From assembly GCF_963082655.1 (NCBI RefSeq), contig NC_081554.1, positions 93,254,245-93,318,244 of the forward strand: a stretch of DNA of 64,000 nucleotides. The letters are read 5' to 3'. The notes beneath the pieces are model-generated. The model did not search any database, was not told the DNA's origin, and worked only from the letters and a program-made list of their open reading frames with translations. The stretch comes from Stomoxys calcitrans (taxonomy: Eukaryota > Arthropoda > Insecta > Diptera > Muscidae). The position numbers and the translations under genes were made by a program. This document shows, one piece after another, positions 34,142 to 45,585 of this stretch; positions within the stretch are counted from its first letter, which is position 1; every line of letters starts with the position of its first letter.

Positions 34142-37100
34142 ATACCCTACACCACTACTATGGTACAGGGTATTATAACTTAGTGCATTTGTTTGTAACA
34201 CCCAAAAAGAAAAGAGATAGACCCATTGATAAGTATACCGATCGACTCAGAATCACTTTCTTATTCGATTTAAATATGTCCGTCTGTCGGTCTGTCTGTC
34301 CATGTTAATTTGTGTACAAATTATTGGACGCAATTTTCATCTGATTGTCTTGAAATTTGGTACAGGCATGTTTTTCGGCCTATAGACGAAGCCTATTGAA
34401 ATTGGAAAAAATCGGTTTAGATTTATATATTGCTCCCATATATTAGTTCCTCCGATTTGCAGTAATAATACAATAAATTGGTCATTTGTAAACCGATTCT
34501 CTCGAAATTTGGCAGGAAAGATTTTCTAACGACTCTCGACATTACTGGTGTATTTTATAGAAATCGGTTCACATTTAGATATAGCTGACATATATTATCG
34601 CCCGATTTCCACTTCTATGGTCATTGCAAGCGCATTTATTGACAAATCTTGCCAAAATTTTTACAGTGCTTTCCCCGATGACTATGACAATATATAAGAA
34701 GTTTGCTAGGAATCGGTTCAGAGTTAGATATAGTTCCCACATAAATGTTCGTCAGATTTGGACTAATATTGCAATAAAGTGCTCATTGTTAACCGTTTCT
34801 CTCAAAAATTGGCAGGAAGGTTTTTCTTATGACTTTTAATATGACTGGTGAATTTTATAGAAATCGGTTCAGATTTATGTATAGCTGTCATATATGTATT
34901 TCGTCCGCTTTTCACTGCTAGGATCAATGCAAGCGCATTATTGGCCAATATTGCCAAAATTGAGTACAATTCCTTCCTCGATGCCTACCACAATATCTTA
35001 GAAGTTTGGTCAATATCGGTTCAGATTTAGATGTAGCTCACATATATATGTTCGTCAGGTTTTGGCTCATTTGCAATAATGTTGTCATTTGTCCACCGTA
35101 TTTATTACAGTTTCAACATACTTTACTGACATTAATTGGCTATGACAGAATATTTGTTCCACTAGCCGAACGTAGCGCCTCGATCTTCTGCGCTTATTCT
35201 AAAATCTCTGACACCAAGTTTCGAGGTGTCTCCAATCACTTGATATGTTCATTGGGCTTTTGGTCTTCCCGGTTTGCGTGTACCACCGTGTTTGCCTTCA
35301 AAAGACTTCTTTGCCGGAGCTTCTTCATCCATTCTGACAACATGACCTAGCGAACGCAGCCGTTGTATTTTGATGCGTGTAACTATGCTATTGTCGTCAT
35401 ACACCTCGTGGTTCATACGTCGCCTATATTCTCCACTAACGCAAACTGGTCCATATATTTTACGAAGAATCTTTCACAAATACCCATGCTTCAGAATCAT
35501 ATAACAGCACGGGTTGTATCAGTGTCTTGTATAGTGAAATCTTCGTCTGTCGAGAGGTGGCCTTGTTTCTAAACAGCTTACTTAGTCCAAAGTAGCATCT
35601 GTTAGCCAGTATTATTCTTCTCTTAATCTCAAAACTGGTGTTATTCATTTCGGTTACGGCGGTGCCGAGGTAGATAAAGTTACTGACTGTCTCAAAGTTG
35701 TGGTTTCTAACTTTCTCCATTTTCTTTATGTGCTCGGTTGTGCAAGGGTTTTTGGGAATTCAAACCATCCATTTCGTCTTATCTCCATTTACTGCCAGAA
35801 CCATTTTCACTGGCTCTCTTTCAATTCTTTCAAAGGCTGCAGTTACTACTTCCGGTGACCGACCTATGATATCGATGTCGTCGGCATAGGCGAGTAGCAC
35901 GTTGTTCTCTTGTGATTAGTGTGCCATATCTATTCCCATCTACATTTTGTATAATCTTCTCCAGCAGGATATTAAAGAGATCGCACGATGGGCTGTCTCC
36001 TTGTCTGAAACCTTGTTTATTATTAAATGGTTCGGAGAGATTCTTTCCTATTCTTACTGAGGAACGCGTATCAGCAAGTGTCATCCTGCAGAGTCTTATT
36101 AAACTAAGGCATGGCTTGAAATACCTTTGAACATAAAGAAGTATCGAAGGCGGCTTTGTAGTCAACTAAGAGATGGTAGGTGTTGATTTGTCCTTCTCGG
36201 GTCTTTTCCAGGATTTGTCGCAGTGTGAATATCTGGTCCAGCGTGGATTTACTAAGTCTAAAGCCGCATTGATAGGGCCCAATTATCTCATTGACTTTAG
36301 GTTTTAATCTTTCACACAGTACGCTCGAGAGTATCTTGTATGCAATGTGGATGAGACTTATTCCTCTGTAGTTGGCACATTCCGTCTTGTCTTCTTTCTT
36401 CTGTACGAGACATTGTATGCTGAGGTTCCAATCATCGGGTATGCGTTCTTCTAGCCATATTGCACAGATAAGCTGATGCATACGCCTTATTAGCGTGTCG
36501 CCTACGGTCTTAAATAGTTCAGCGGGTAACCTGTCGGCTCCTGCTGCCTTGTTGTTCTTGAGTTGGGTCACTGCTACTTGGATCTCGTTCTGACCAGGAG
36601 GTAAACATTCTATACCATCATCATTGATTGGTTCTGCGGTAACCTCTTCGCCGCCAACTTCGGACACTAGCAGTTGGGTAAAATATACTTTCCACATTCT
36701 CAGCATGTTATCTCAGTTACCAGATTTCCTTCTTTGTCTCTGCAGGAGGATGTGCCTGTACCAAAGCCATCGGTTTGATGTTAAATTCTTTGGTAGAATT
36801 TCCGGACTTCATTCTGACTCCTGTACATCTCAATTCGCTCACACTCACGTCTTTCCATTTCCTTTTTCTTTCTGCGGAATAGACGTTTCTCCTCTCTCCT
36901 TTTCTTCCTATACCTCTCCTTCATCTGGCGTTGCTATTGATTGCAGGGTTGCTCTATATGCCGCATTCTTGGCTTCAGTAGCATCTCGACACTCTTGGTC
37001 GTACCATGGGTTTCGTGGAGGAGGCTTCTGGTACCCAAGTACGGATTTCGCGGCATTTTCCATGGAGTGGGCAATAGTTTGCCACTGCGCCATTATATCA

Positions 37101-38273
37101 TCGGAACAAGGAGTGCTTTCATCAAGCAGTTGGGTCAGTCGAGTGGAGTATGCCTCTGATATTTGTTGTGTTTGCAGCTTTTCAATGTCCAGCTTCCGTG
37201 CAGTGTCAGATCGTACTTTCCTCGCCATGTTCAAACGGATGCGAACCTTTGCTGCAACAAGGTAATGATCCAAATCTATATTCGCTCCACGGATCGATCG
37301 TACATCTAACACGCTGGATGAATGCCTTCCATCTATCACAACGTGATCAACTTGGTTACTCGTATTTTGATCGGGTGACAGCCATGTGGCTTTGTGGATA
37401 TTTTTATGTTGAAATCTGGTGCTACTAACTACCATGTTTTTTGCCGCGGCGAAATCTGTCAGCCTCAACCCATTACTGGACGTTATCTCGTGGAGGCTAA
37501 ACTTTTCGACTGTTGGACCAAAAATATCTTCCTTCCCTATCTTCGCATTAAAATCTTCCAGAACGATTTTAATATCGTGGGCGGGGCAGTTATATTCTCT
37601 CTCTGGGCGCTCTTAGAAAATATCCTTGGTCTGCTCGTCTTTGTCTTCCGTCGGGGCATGGGCACAAATAAGGCTGATGTTGAAGAATTTGGCTTCTATG
37701 CGGATTGTGGCTATCCTCTCATCCACCGAAGTAAAGCTGGAGACAAGGTGTTTCAGTCTCCGACTAACCACAAATCCGCAGCCAAATTCATTCCTCGTGT
37801 TATGGCAGCTATAGTATAGTTCGTCACCGTTTGGTGTTGTAGTGACGCCATTCCCAGTCCATCGCACTTCCTGTAAGGCGGTTATATCTGCCTTGTACTT
37901 CTCTAATACATCCGCCAGCGCGTATACTGCACCTACTCTATAAAGAGTGCGGACATTCCAGATGCAGATCCGCAAATCGTTTGCGTGGGTCGTCAACGTT
38001 GGGGGGGTCCGTTTTTACTATTCCCTTGTTTCTCATAGTAGTTCTCATAGTTTACCGGGGGCGGGTTACTGACCCAACGCCCCAACCGCATGGATTTTTG
38101 AACATATTTGCTCGAAATTTGATACGAATTGTTTAATAATACATCTGAAAACATCCGCCGAGGTCCATCAAAATTGGTTCAGAATTAGATAAAGCTCCCA
38201 CTTTGTACCTATGGTATAGATGTAGGGCATTATAAAGTCGGCACCGCCCGACTTTTGCCTTTCCTTACTGGTT
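34142..38273 (+). mobile_element. S3 DINE-1-like element, split by a LINE
   Basis: The 5' part runs 34142-35120. It begins ATACCCTACACCACTACTATGGTACAGGG and carries GAGATAGACCCATTGATAAGTATACC and five monomers about 150 bp apart (TCGGTTCAGA at about 34412, 34564, 34713, 34864 and 35016). The 3' part runs 38097-38273 and ends AAGTCGGCACCGCCCGACTTTTGCCTTTCC then TTACTGGTT. It matches 1869-3388 continuously across the break, which dates the LINE as younger than this copy. Confidence 0.85.
35121..38096 (-). mobile_element. 2.98-kb LINE (endonuclease-RT) inserted in S3 element
   Basis: It is flanked by TTTCAACATA (35111-35120) and TTTGAACATA (38097-38106). On the minus strand a single APE endonuclease-RT reading order runs from about 37990 to 35460, broken by frameshifts. 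EN (37996-37613): RICIWNVRTL and ITALQEVRW. EN end (37468-36908): NQVDHVVIDGR and ANIDLDHYLVAAKV, where Ser-Asp-His is expected. RT (36706-36104): NNKAAGADRLPAELFK, YRGISLIHIAYK, GPYQCGFRLSKSTLDQIF. The YADD active site lies at about 35868-35899 (VLLAYADDIDIIG). The C-terminal part is ETVSNFIYLG with QPVLLYDSEAW. No ORF1 is seen. Size and order resemble short one-ORF LINEs such as RTE-like elements; the clade is not assigned. It is not functional. Confidence 0.9.
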
Positions 38274-38320
38274 ACAAATGGAATGACCACCCATCCTGTG
38301 GGTATAAAAGCAACAAAAGG
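38274..38320 (-). mobile_element. DINE-1-like 5' terminus fragment
   Basis: ACAAATGGAATGACCACCCATCCTGTGGGTATAAAAG is a shortened reversed 5' end. It directly abuts the 3' end of the S3 element. Confidence 0.6.
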
Positions 38321-39235
38321 AAAAAGAATTACTTAAAGCGTTGAATCTTCATTTACTCGCACTACCACTTAGATCATTTGTCAGCTAATCCACTTTGTCA
38401 TACATTTGTGGCAAACTTGCAGACAAAGGTGCAAAAAGTGTATACACAACAATTTCTCAAAGTGCAAACATATTGTCACCGCCATGGCTAGACTGAACTT
38501 TAAGTGTTTGGGCAATCGATATGTAAACTGTTGTCACTTCAGAGGTCATTGTCGTAAAGAAAAATTTGCAAATGTTTGCATCTTGAAAAAACAAAAGTAG
38601 AAAATATTGAAGATACAGCATTTACAGTGTCAATAACAGTCTGCAACGTTAAATGGAGAGCTGGGCTAGAGCTCACACAAGCATTTGAAATTTCGTAAAA
38701 TTGAAATAGTCTTTAACAGCGCAATATGGAAGAATGGGGAAAAAAAATATTTTCTTGTTTAACATAACAGTGTTAATGTATATATCGCTATATTTTAATT
38801 TATTACTATCGTTAATATCGGCTGCTGAATTGCAGTTATGCTTCAGCAGTTGAATGTGGAATTGTTTTGACATTTCCATTCGTTATTTAATTTTTTTTTT
38901 GGTAAATTACGGAATATTGTGAACATTTTATGCATGAATTACTTTTATGATATTGGAAATGAACTGGAACATTATCTTATGAGATGTTTCGAATAATAAT
39001 ACTTATACACGTATTTAAAATTGAAATGTAATGACCTAATGTATCTTTTTCTTTCTTAAATTATATTTAATACATTTCTGATGAATAGGTACAAAAATAA
39101 CCAAAAACGAAGCAATCTTAGAAATATTTTTGCTCGAGTTAAGAAGAAGTGGACGAATAAAACTAGTTACCAAAATCATTACCCCTTACAGTGGGTAAAA
39201 TCTAAACAATTTTGATGATTTCGTATTCTTTGTAT
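38321..39235. other. Low-repeat stretch with a small cysteine-rich ORF
   Basis: The ATG at 38484 opens 38 codons ending TAG at 38600, starting MARLNFKCLGNRYVNCCHFR. It has five Cys and many basic residues, no signal peptide and no known family. It may be chance. The rest is AT-rich. Confidence 0.3.
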
Positions 39236-39815
39236 ATAAACCTGATCTTCTGATCTCATAAAATCGGATTTCAGTTAAATATAGCCGCTATATAGACCGA
39301 GCTCCAGACTTAAAGTCTTGAGGCAATAAATTGGACATTTTTCATCCGATTTCGAAATTTGGAACAGTGAGTTCTGGTCGAGCCCTACCCATCGGACTAT
39401 TTTTGGATATAGTTGCCCTTAGACCGACCGCCTGATCTCCCGATATATGGTATTGGGGCCATAAAAGATCAATTTTTTACACGATTTCGATGAAATTTGT
39501 CACATTGTGTTCTGGTAGACCCCTACCCATTCCTGTCAAATGTGGTCCAGGTCGGACCATATTTGGATATAGCTGTCATACAGACCAATCTCCCATATGG
39601 TGTAATGAGCCTATAAATAGAGCAATTTTAATCCGATTTCAATAAAATTTGGCACGGGGAGTTATGGTACTCCTCTTAACCTTTTTATTGAATATTTTCA
39701 AGTTCAGACCATATTTGGATATAGCTGCCACATAAACCGATCTCCCGATATAGAGTATTGAGCCCATAAAAGGAGCATTTTTCATCCAATTTGGATGAAA
39801 TTTGAAACAGTGCCT
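39236..39815 (+). mobile_element. DINE-1-like S2 monomer fragments without ends
   Basis: Four units with ATATTTGGATATAGCTG-CAT, AGACCGA-CTCC, AAAAGGAGCATTTTTCATCC and GAAATTTG-ACAGTG follow each other about 150 bp apart. Both ends are missing, and the 3' side is cut by a LINE. Confidence 0.7.
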
Positions 39816-39819
39816 TTTG

Positions 39820-41066
39820 TCACCTTCGAGAAAGGAAATCCGCCAAAAAAAACCCTGGAGATTCGCAACATTGCGAAGGAGGTCCGCAGTCTTTATAACA
39901 GAGAACGTAAAAAATAAGTTTATTGGTTTATGTATTATACTCGGCTCAAGGAACATAATAAGATGACCAGAGCAGCAAAAAGTGCCTCCATGAATCTTTT
40001 CTACGAAAAGGTCGATAGCATTAATGAGGCCGCTAAGATGTAAACTTTTCTCACAAAACCCCATGTCCAAACTGAAGCGTTAGTAGACGACATGGAGGTG
40101 AGAGCAGAGACAACGGAGGACATGTTGAGGCTTTAATTAAAACACATTTCCACAGCTTGGAATAATGAGATTGATTGCAGGCTTATCATAACAGAGTCGA
40201 CGTTAAAGGAAACTTTGAGGAGCTTCCAACCATTAAAGTCACTCTGACCTGATAGAATATTTTCGGCGCTACTAAAGATGGGGGCCGACTATTTGGCGCT
40301 CCATCTGAGCGTCATGCATCCCTGCACGGGATAACTATAAGCACCACACAGGCTAGAACTTTGTGGTCCGATCTGTGTGGTGTTCATCACTGTCACGAGA
40401 AGCTTAGCTGCGAGCTACCGGGTGCATCCACAGGTTGCTGATAGTAGAATGCTCCATACGGAGTGGCTGCAATTGCAGTCGCGGACAATCAGCGGTATCG
40501 AGCGGAGAGTCTTAGTGAGAGGCCGGACGGCACCGGGTCTTGCATAAATACTGAGTGCCTATGATGCTCGATAGAAAAAGGCAAGTTATTGGCGCATTTA
40601 AATAACCAATGGCTATCATGTTCCTGCGGCGTTCCTTTGGACCGGAACGAGCTTGCTCACCTATTGGAGCTAGACGAGTATCGTCACCACCACATATAGA
40701 CATGTGGCTACAACAACAACAACCATTTTTACAGCCTGCCTCCGACTTGCACAAACTCCGAAAGCCTGGCAGTCGGCAAAGGTGGTATTTACACCCAAGC
40801 TCGGCAAAGCCAGTTATGCGACACCAAAGACATAAAGACCTATAGGCCTTTCGTCATTTCTACTCAAAACCATGGAACGTGTTGTGAATATTATAATAAA
40901 GTGTATGACATCCAGTGAACTGCCCAAATACAAACAGCATGCCTATGTCATGGGAAAGTCGGTTAGGACTGTCATGCACGAGGATGTGCATAAAAAAAGA
41001 GGAATCCTTCGGTGCTAAGACGTGCATATTGGCGGCATGCATTGACATAGAGGGGTTTTAGAATCT
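39820..41066 (+). mobile_element. Jockey-like LINE fragment split by a (CAA)-tailed insert
   Basis: Left part: YYTRLKEHNKMTRAAKSASM then NLFYEKVDSINEAAKM and SFQPLKSL*PDRIFSALLKM (linker and RT start). Right part after 40735: ACLRLAQTPKAWQSAKVVFT then PKLGKASYATPKT*RPIGLS and LLKTMERVVNIIIK, KHAYVMGKSV. These are successive RT blocks of Jockey-type LINEs, interrupted between the motif GADYLALHLSV and ACLRLAQTP. Several stops are present. Confidence 0.8.
40326..40734 (+). mobile_element. (CAA)-tailed retroelement inserted in the LINE
   Basis: It carries GCATCCACAGGTTGCTGATAG, CGGTATCGAGCGGAGAGTCTTAGTGAGAGGCC and GGACCGGAACGAGCTTGCTCACC. It ends CATGTGGCTACAACAACAACAACC. CCTGC occurs at both boundaries (40321 and 40735), a possible short duplication. 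The tail GCTACAACAACAACAA equals that of the units at 13414 and 26063. Confidence 0.7.
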
Positions 41067-41070
41067 TAGA

Positions 41071-41738
41071 ACCGGGACCTTAGAGACTTAACTTTACTTG
41101 GGACCGGGACCTTAGAGACTTAACTTTACTTGGCTATGACAGAAAATTTGTCCTATTAGCCGAAGGTAGAATAGCGTGTGACACCAAGTTTCGAGGTGTA
41201 TCTCACCACTTGATCTTTCCAAGGGGTCTTGGCCGTCCCGGTTTGTGTGTACCATCGTGATCGCCTTCAAAAGAGCGTTCCAAGCGCCTCAAAAAAGATT
41301 TCCAAGAGCCTCGTTCTTTTGCGCTCCTTCTTTAATCTCTGACACTTAGTTTCGAGGCGTCTCCCACCACGTGATCTCTCCATCGGTCTCCCGGCCGTCC
41401 CGTACCATCGTGATCGCCTTCAAAATAATGTTTCAAGCGCCTCTAACAAGCGTTCCAAGCGCCTCTTTCTTCTGCGTTCCTTCTATAATCTCTGACACCA
41501 AGATTCGATATTTCCATAGGGCTCTTGGCCATCCCGGTTTGCGTGTACCATCGTGATCACCTTCAAAAGACTTCTTCACTGGAGCTTCTTTATTCATTCT
41601 GGCAACATGAACTTTTACTATGGTAACGTCGTCCTACAGCTCATATGGTTCGTGGTTCATACGACGCCGATACTCTTCATCAATGCAAACTGGTCCATAA
41701 ATTTTACGAAAAATTGTTCTCTCAAACACTCCAAGCAC
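41071..41738 (-). mobile_element. LINE 3'-end fragment, same family as 35121-38096
   Basis: The top strand matches 35130-35470: TTGGCTATGACAGAA, ACACCAAGTTTCGAGGTGT, GGTTTG-GTGTACCATCGTGATCG-CTTCAAAAG, CTGG-ACATGA and CAAACTGGTCCATA-ATTTTACGAA. A 31-bp terminal segment is doubled at 41071-41131. The GTTCCAAGCGCCTC and CACCAAG-TTCGA blocks are internally repeated at 41275-41510. Confidence 0.8.
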
Positions 41739-42479
41739 TGCGTAAAAGATCGATTATATGGGAACTATATCAGGCTATATATCGATTCAGACCACATTGG
41801 ATACGTATGTCATGGCAGAAGCCGTTGTATAAAATTGCAGCCAAATCGGATAAGAATTGCGCCCTCTAGAGGCTTAAGAAACCAAGATCAAAGATCGGTT
41901 TATATGACAGCAATATCATGTTTTGTACCGATTTGAACCATACTTAGCACAATTTTTGGAAGTCATAACAAAACACTTCATGCACAATTTCAGCCAAATC
42001 GGATAAGAATGGCGCCTTCTAGTGGCTCAAGAAATCGAGATCCAAGAACAGGTTATATGAGAGCTATAGCAGGTTATGGTCCAATTTGAATCATGCTTAA
42101 CACAGTTGTTGGAAGTCTTAACAACACACTTTGTGAAAAATATCAGCCAAATTGGAAATATGGCAACTATTTCAGGTTATGTACCGATTTGAAACATACT
42201 AAGAATTGCGCCCTCTAGTGGCTTAAAAAGTAAAGATCCAAGATCGGTTTATATGGCAGCTACATCAAAACATGGACCTATATGGCCCATTTACAATCCC
42301 AACCGACCTACTCTGAAAAGAACTATTTGTGCCTAGCTTTACTCCATCGAAAGTTAGCGTGACAGAGGGACGGACGGACATTGCTAGATCGACTTAAAAT
42401 GTCTAGACGAATTTTTCGAGGTGTTACAAACGGAATGACGAAATTAGTATACCCCCATCCTATGGTGGAGGATATAAAA
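41739..42479 (-). mobile_element. S1 DINE-1-like element, reverse, 3' end lost
   Basis: Monomers with GATCGGTTTATATG-CAGC and AAGAATTGCGCCCTCTAG lead to GACGGACGGACATTGCTAGATCGAC, GTGTTACAAACGGAATGACG and the terminus ACCCCCATCCTATGGTGGAGGATATAAAA. The 3' hairpin end is replaced by the LINE fragment. Confidence 0.8.
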
Positions 42480-42502
42480 ACGGTATGGCAGCCATGCACT
42501 AA

Positions 42503-42660
42503 CTCTTCCCCAAACAGGTGTCGCACTGCGACACGCCGTTCGGTCTTGACTATAAAAAGTGGTTATTGAGCTTAAACTTGAGTCGGACAGCACTAATTGT
42601 GATATGTGCGAATTTTGCCTCTGTTTCCCTTAATGATATGTTCATGGGCAAATTTACAAG
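42503..42660 (+). mobile_element. SINE 3' part
   Basis: GGTGTCGCACTGCGACACGCCGTTCGG and TTATTGAGCTTAAACTTGAGTCGGACAGCACTAATTGTGATATGTG are followed by ATGTTCATGGGCAAATTT. It is the SINE body without its tRNA-like head. Confidence 0.75.
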
Positions 42661-44320
42661 TAGACAGCACCACGTCAGTCCGACTGTTGAATTTGCCTAC
42701 TGCAGCTCGTTTGGGGATTTGAATGGGGCAATATCATTTCACATATAGATAAGGAACCCTTATGCACGATTCGCCTTTCTTGAGTTATTGAGCTTTTAAA
42801 AAGCTTTGGGAGAGGGGAGGGGACCTAACACTTTACGCCAAATTTCTCTTTTTTAACTGGGAATCCTTGTTCCATTTGTATTTTTCTTACTCTTCATTTC
42901 TGATTTATTCAATTTACACAACTTTGAATTTAAAATTTTAACAACGCTTTGCTGCGAAATCATTTGAATAATTCCAACTCATATGAAAACGTTATTAAAA
43001 AATTTTTAATATATTTATTGAGCGTCAAATAATAGGAAGGTGGATAACACTAAATGGGCATAATTGTCAATTATTTGACACCATGGCAATGCAAAGTCAT
43101 TTACTTTGCCTTTGGGGTTAAAAATTTTGAATTCAAAAACTAACGTCTATCCAAATTACCACCATTAAAAGCTATTTTAAGGCATTCACTTGTCCCATAA
43201 TCAAAACAATGAGACAAGACACTACCAACTCAATAGTAACCTCGGCTACTTGAAATCAACAAATGGCGCTGCTAATAAACTTTTGAACAAAAGTCTTTTT
43301 GTACAACTCCCAAAAACCTTTTTGCCTTCAAAAATAGTAAAGAAATAATGAATGAATTGCTGCTCACACAACTCATACTGCGACAAATTAATTATTTACC
43401 AAAAACTTTGGTAGCGCCAAATGTCTGAGAGTAAGAGAGTGCAAGAGAATCCACGGTAGTAGGCAAGATCGCTGGAAGTGGGCAATTTGTTTGAGAAACC
43501 GCTAATTAAATCATTTGTACTCTGGCAATTTTTCCTTTTACATGTAAGAAGCAGCCATCTCGAGTAACAAAGACCATCATCTCCTGCCACTGTGTCATGA
43601 GAGAGCTTGTGCGATAATAGCCTATCATAGCTGGTGGATGACTGGTGCTTGTGGGATGAGAGGTTCATATTGCGCATGCCTAACCAACATCAGCCATTAC
43701 GTGACATTTGTGTTGTTATTATCAACATGGTTTGGTTTGTCTCAGTTTGGTCTGCGTAGTATGTTGTCCGATACTGTCCGCAAGTGAATTCATTTATGAG
43801 TTAAGGCCACATCCACATGCATACCACGAACTGAGAAATGAGAATTGAGCTTTTGACAAAAATAGCCCGAATTGAAAGCATGGTACCAACCAAGCCCATT
43901 TAAGTGATTTGCTACCTTGCTTATTTTTATTGTACACTCATAGTCAAAATATACCAAACGTGATTATTTCGATACCACACGGTATTGATAGTGAAGCAAG
44001 CCCTTATGGCACCAAAACAATACCGGCTGGTATGAAAAAAATATAAAAAGATAAGTATCGATTGGTATTAGATTATTACCAAACAAATATGGCTTTTAAA
44101 ACCAAACTGTTAATGGATCTTGTACCAAACCATTGAAATTTTTATAATCTAGATTTAACTAAATCCACAAGCAAATCCTGTCCGTTTACACTGCGTTTTT
44201 TTTTTTAGAATTTAAGTGCTATCGGCCTATCGTTGGTGACACTTGTGGATGAAATTTTCATTGTTAAACCCAAATATCGGCAATATTACTGAGTAGATAA
44301 CTACAGGAGGGCTTTGAGGT
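42661..44320. other. 1.6-kb low-repeat intergenic stretch
   Basis: No gene family is recognised. The 93-codon minus-strand frame at 43396-43677 is Ser/Leu-rich with no family features. It could hold regulatory DNA, but nothing specific is seen. Confidence 0.4.
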
Positions 44321-44885
44321 GTTCCACTTTAGGTTCTCATTTCTTTGAGAACCTGTCTAATTTAGCGGATGTGAACATTCGCAAGTTATTGGGCTTTTTA
44401 ATCGGAAATCATGCTGGCAGACTGAAGTTTGCCAGCAACGACTTTTAAAGATTTTAGAACACCTCCGTATGTGTCCCGCACTGGCAGTCAGAAGGAGTTC
44501 CACTTTAGGTTCTCATTTCTTTGAGAACCTGTCTAATTTAGCGGATGTGAACATTCGCAAGTTATTGGGCTTTTTAATCGGAAATCATGCTGATAGTCTG
44601 AAGTTTGCCAGCAACGACTTTTGCAGATTTTAGAACACCTCCGTATGTGTCCCGCACTGGCAGTCAGAAGGAGTTCTACTTTAGGTTCTCATTTCTTTGA
44701 GAACCTGTCTATTTTAGCGGATGTGAACATTCTCAAGTTATTGGGCTTTTTAAAGCGATCTGGATGGTTCAAATGTAGGCACTAGAAGGCACCTTCCTTC
44801 TTCTGTTCCTGTGGTATCACAATGTACGAAAACGTCTAAGTGAGTCTGATGGCAACCTGCCACTTATTCCTTAGCTAACCAAACG
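44321..44885 (+). mobile_element. LINE 3' terminus with tandem 176-bp repeats
   Basis: Starts at 44321, 44497 and 44673 are exactly 176 bp apart. Each encodes CPALAVRRSSTLGSHFFENL followed by SNLADVNIRKLLGFL, the C-terminal end of a Jockey-type ORF2. The last copy ends KRSGWF. The 3' UTR GTGGTATCACAATGTACGAAAACGTCTAAGTGAGTC then GGCAACCTGCCACTTATTCC is typical of these elements. Confidence 0.85.
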
Positions 44886-45303
44886 TCACCGAATATAGCA
44901 ATTCTCTTGAAATTCTACACTGATATTTCCTACCAATGTAGGCCGTTAAAAATTAGTCAAATCGATTTATGTTTAGGTAAAGCTCCCATATAAACCTATC
45001 TCCTGATTGTATTTCTTTAGCCCGTAGAGGGTGCAATTCCTATGCGATTTAGCTAAAATTTTGCAAAATGACTACTCATATGACCTCCAATATTCGTTCC
45101 ATTTATGGTCTGATAAAACTCCCTTATAAACTGATCTCGCGATTGTTCTTCTTAAGTGCTTACAGAAAGCCAACCCTTCCATTATCCTTTTCAAGTTTCT
45201 GTCTATAAAAAGAGAACCGGTTGAAATAACTTGACAGATGAGGTCCATGGTTGAGGGTGTATAAGATTCGGCACGGCCGAATTTAGCACGTTTTTAGTTG
45301 TTG
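44886..45303 (+). mobile_element. DINE-1-like S1 3' part
   Basis: About 1.5 monomers (GCTCCCATATAAACCTATCTCC, CCCGTAGAGGGTGCAATTCC) lead to GACAGATGAGGTCCATGGTTGAGGGTGTATAAGATTCGGCACGG-CCGAATTTAGCACG and TTTTTAGTTGTT. Confidence 0.8.
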
Positions 45304-45551
45304 AAGTTCCTGCCACGATATGAAGCTCTCAGCTTCATATGCAGATATTCTAACAGATATCTAACCTTCATATCTTGATATACAAACAAACGTCAATCCA
45401 TACATTTCAAAATCAAAATGTGTTGCAAACTCTTCATTCAATACAAATGACCACCTCAACTCTGTAGCGCAGTGGAACGCGACTGTTAATACTCTACGCT
45501 CTACAAGCCGCTGTAGGACACTTAACTAACTTTGTAAACAATTTCCAACAT
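45304..45551. other. Upstream region of the predicted promoter
   Basis: No TATA box is found near -31 of 45554. A TAGCGCAGTGG motif (box-A-like) at about 45474, with ACTGTTAATAC after it, looks like the 5' half of a tRNA, but there is no box B. Confidence 0.4.
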
Positions 45552-45585
45552 TCAGTCGACGATTAAACGCGTAAGAGTGAAGTTC
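45552..45585 (+). promoter_or_regulatory. Predicted Inr + DPE core promoter
   Basis: TCAGTC at 45552-45557 matches the fly initiator TCAKTY, with A45554 as +1. AGTTC at 45581-45585 falls exactly at +28 to +32 and matches the DPE consensus RGWYV. G45577 supplies the favourable +24 G. The strict spacing makes chance less likely, but the motifs are short. Confidence 0.55.

Noticed and set aside
36624..37819. Long plus-strand frames (up to 213 codons)
   Set aside because: They are antisense to the LINE endonuclease and RT coding regions, whose motifs are clear on the minus strand.
38303..38600. TATAAAAG followed by a small Cys-rich frame as a possible gene
   Set aside because: The TATA is the end of a reversed DINE-like terminus, the nearest initiator-like motif (38349) is 48 bp away rather than about 30, and the 38-residue frame has no signal peptide.
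43396..43677. 93-codon minus-strand frame in a low-repeat region
   Set aside because: No family features, no signal sequence and no supporting splice sites; length is within chance for a 64-kb window.
45461..45530. tRNA-Asn-like half sequence (TAGCGCAGTGG and ACTGTTAATAC)
   Set aside because: No box B, no acceptor stem and no T-arm could be found; probably chance or a dead SINE head.
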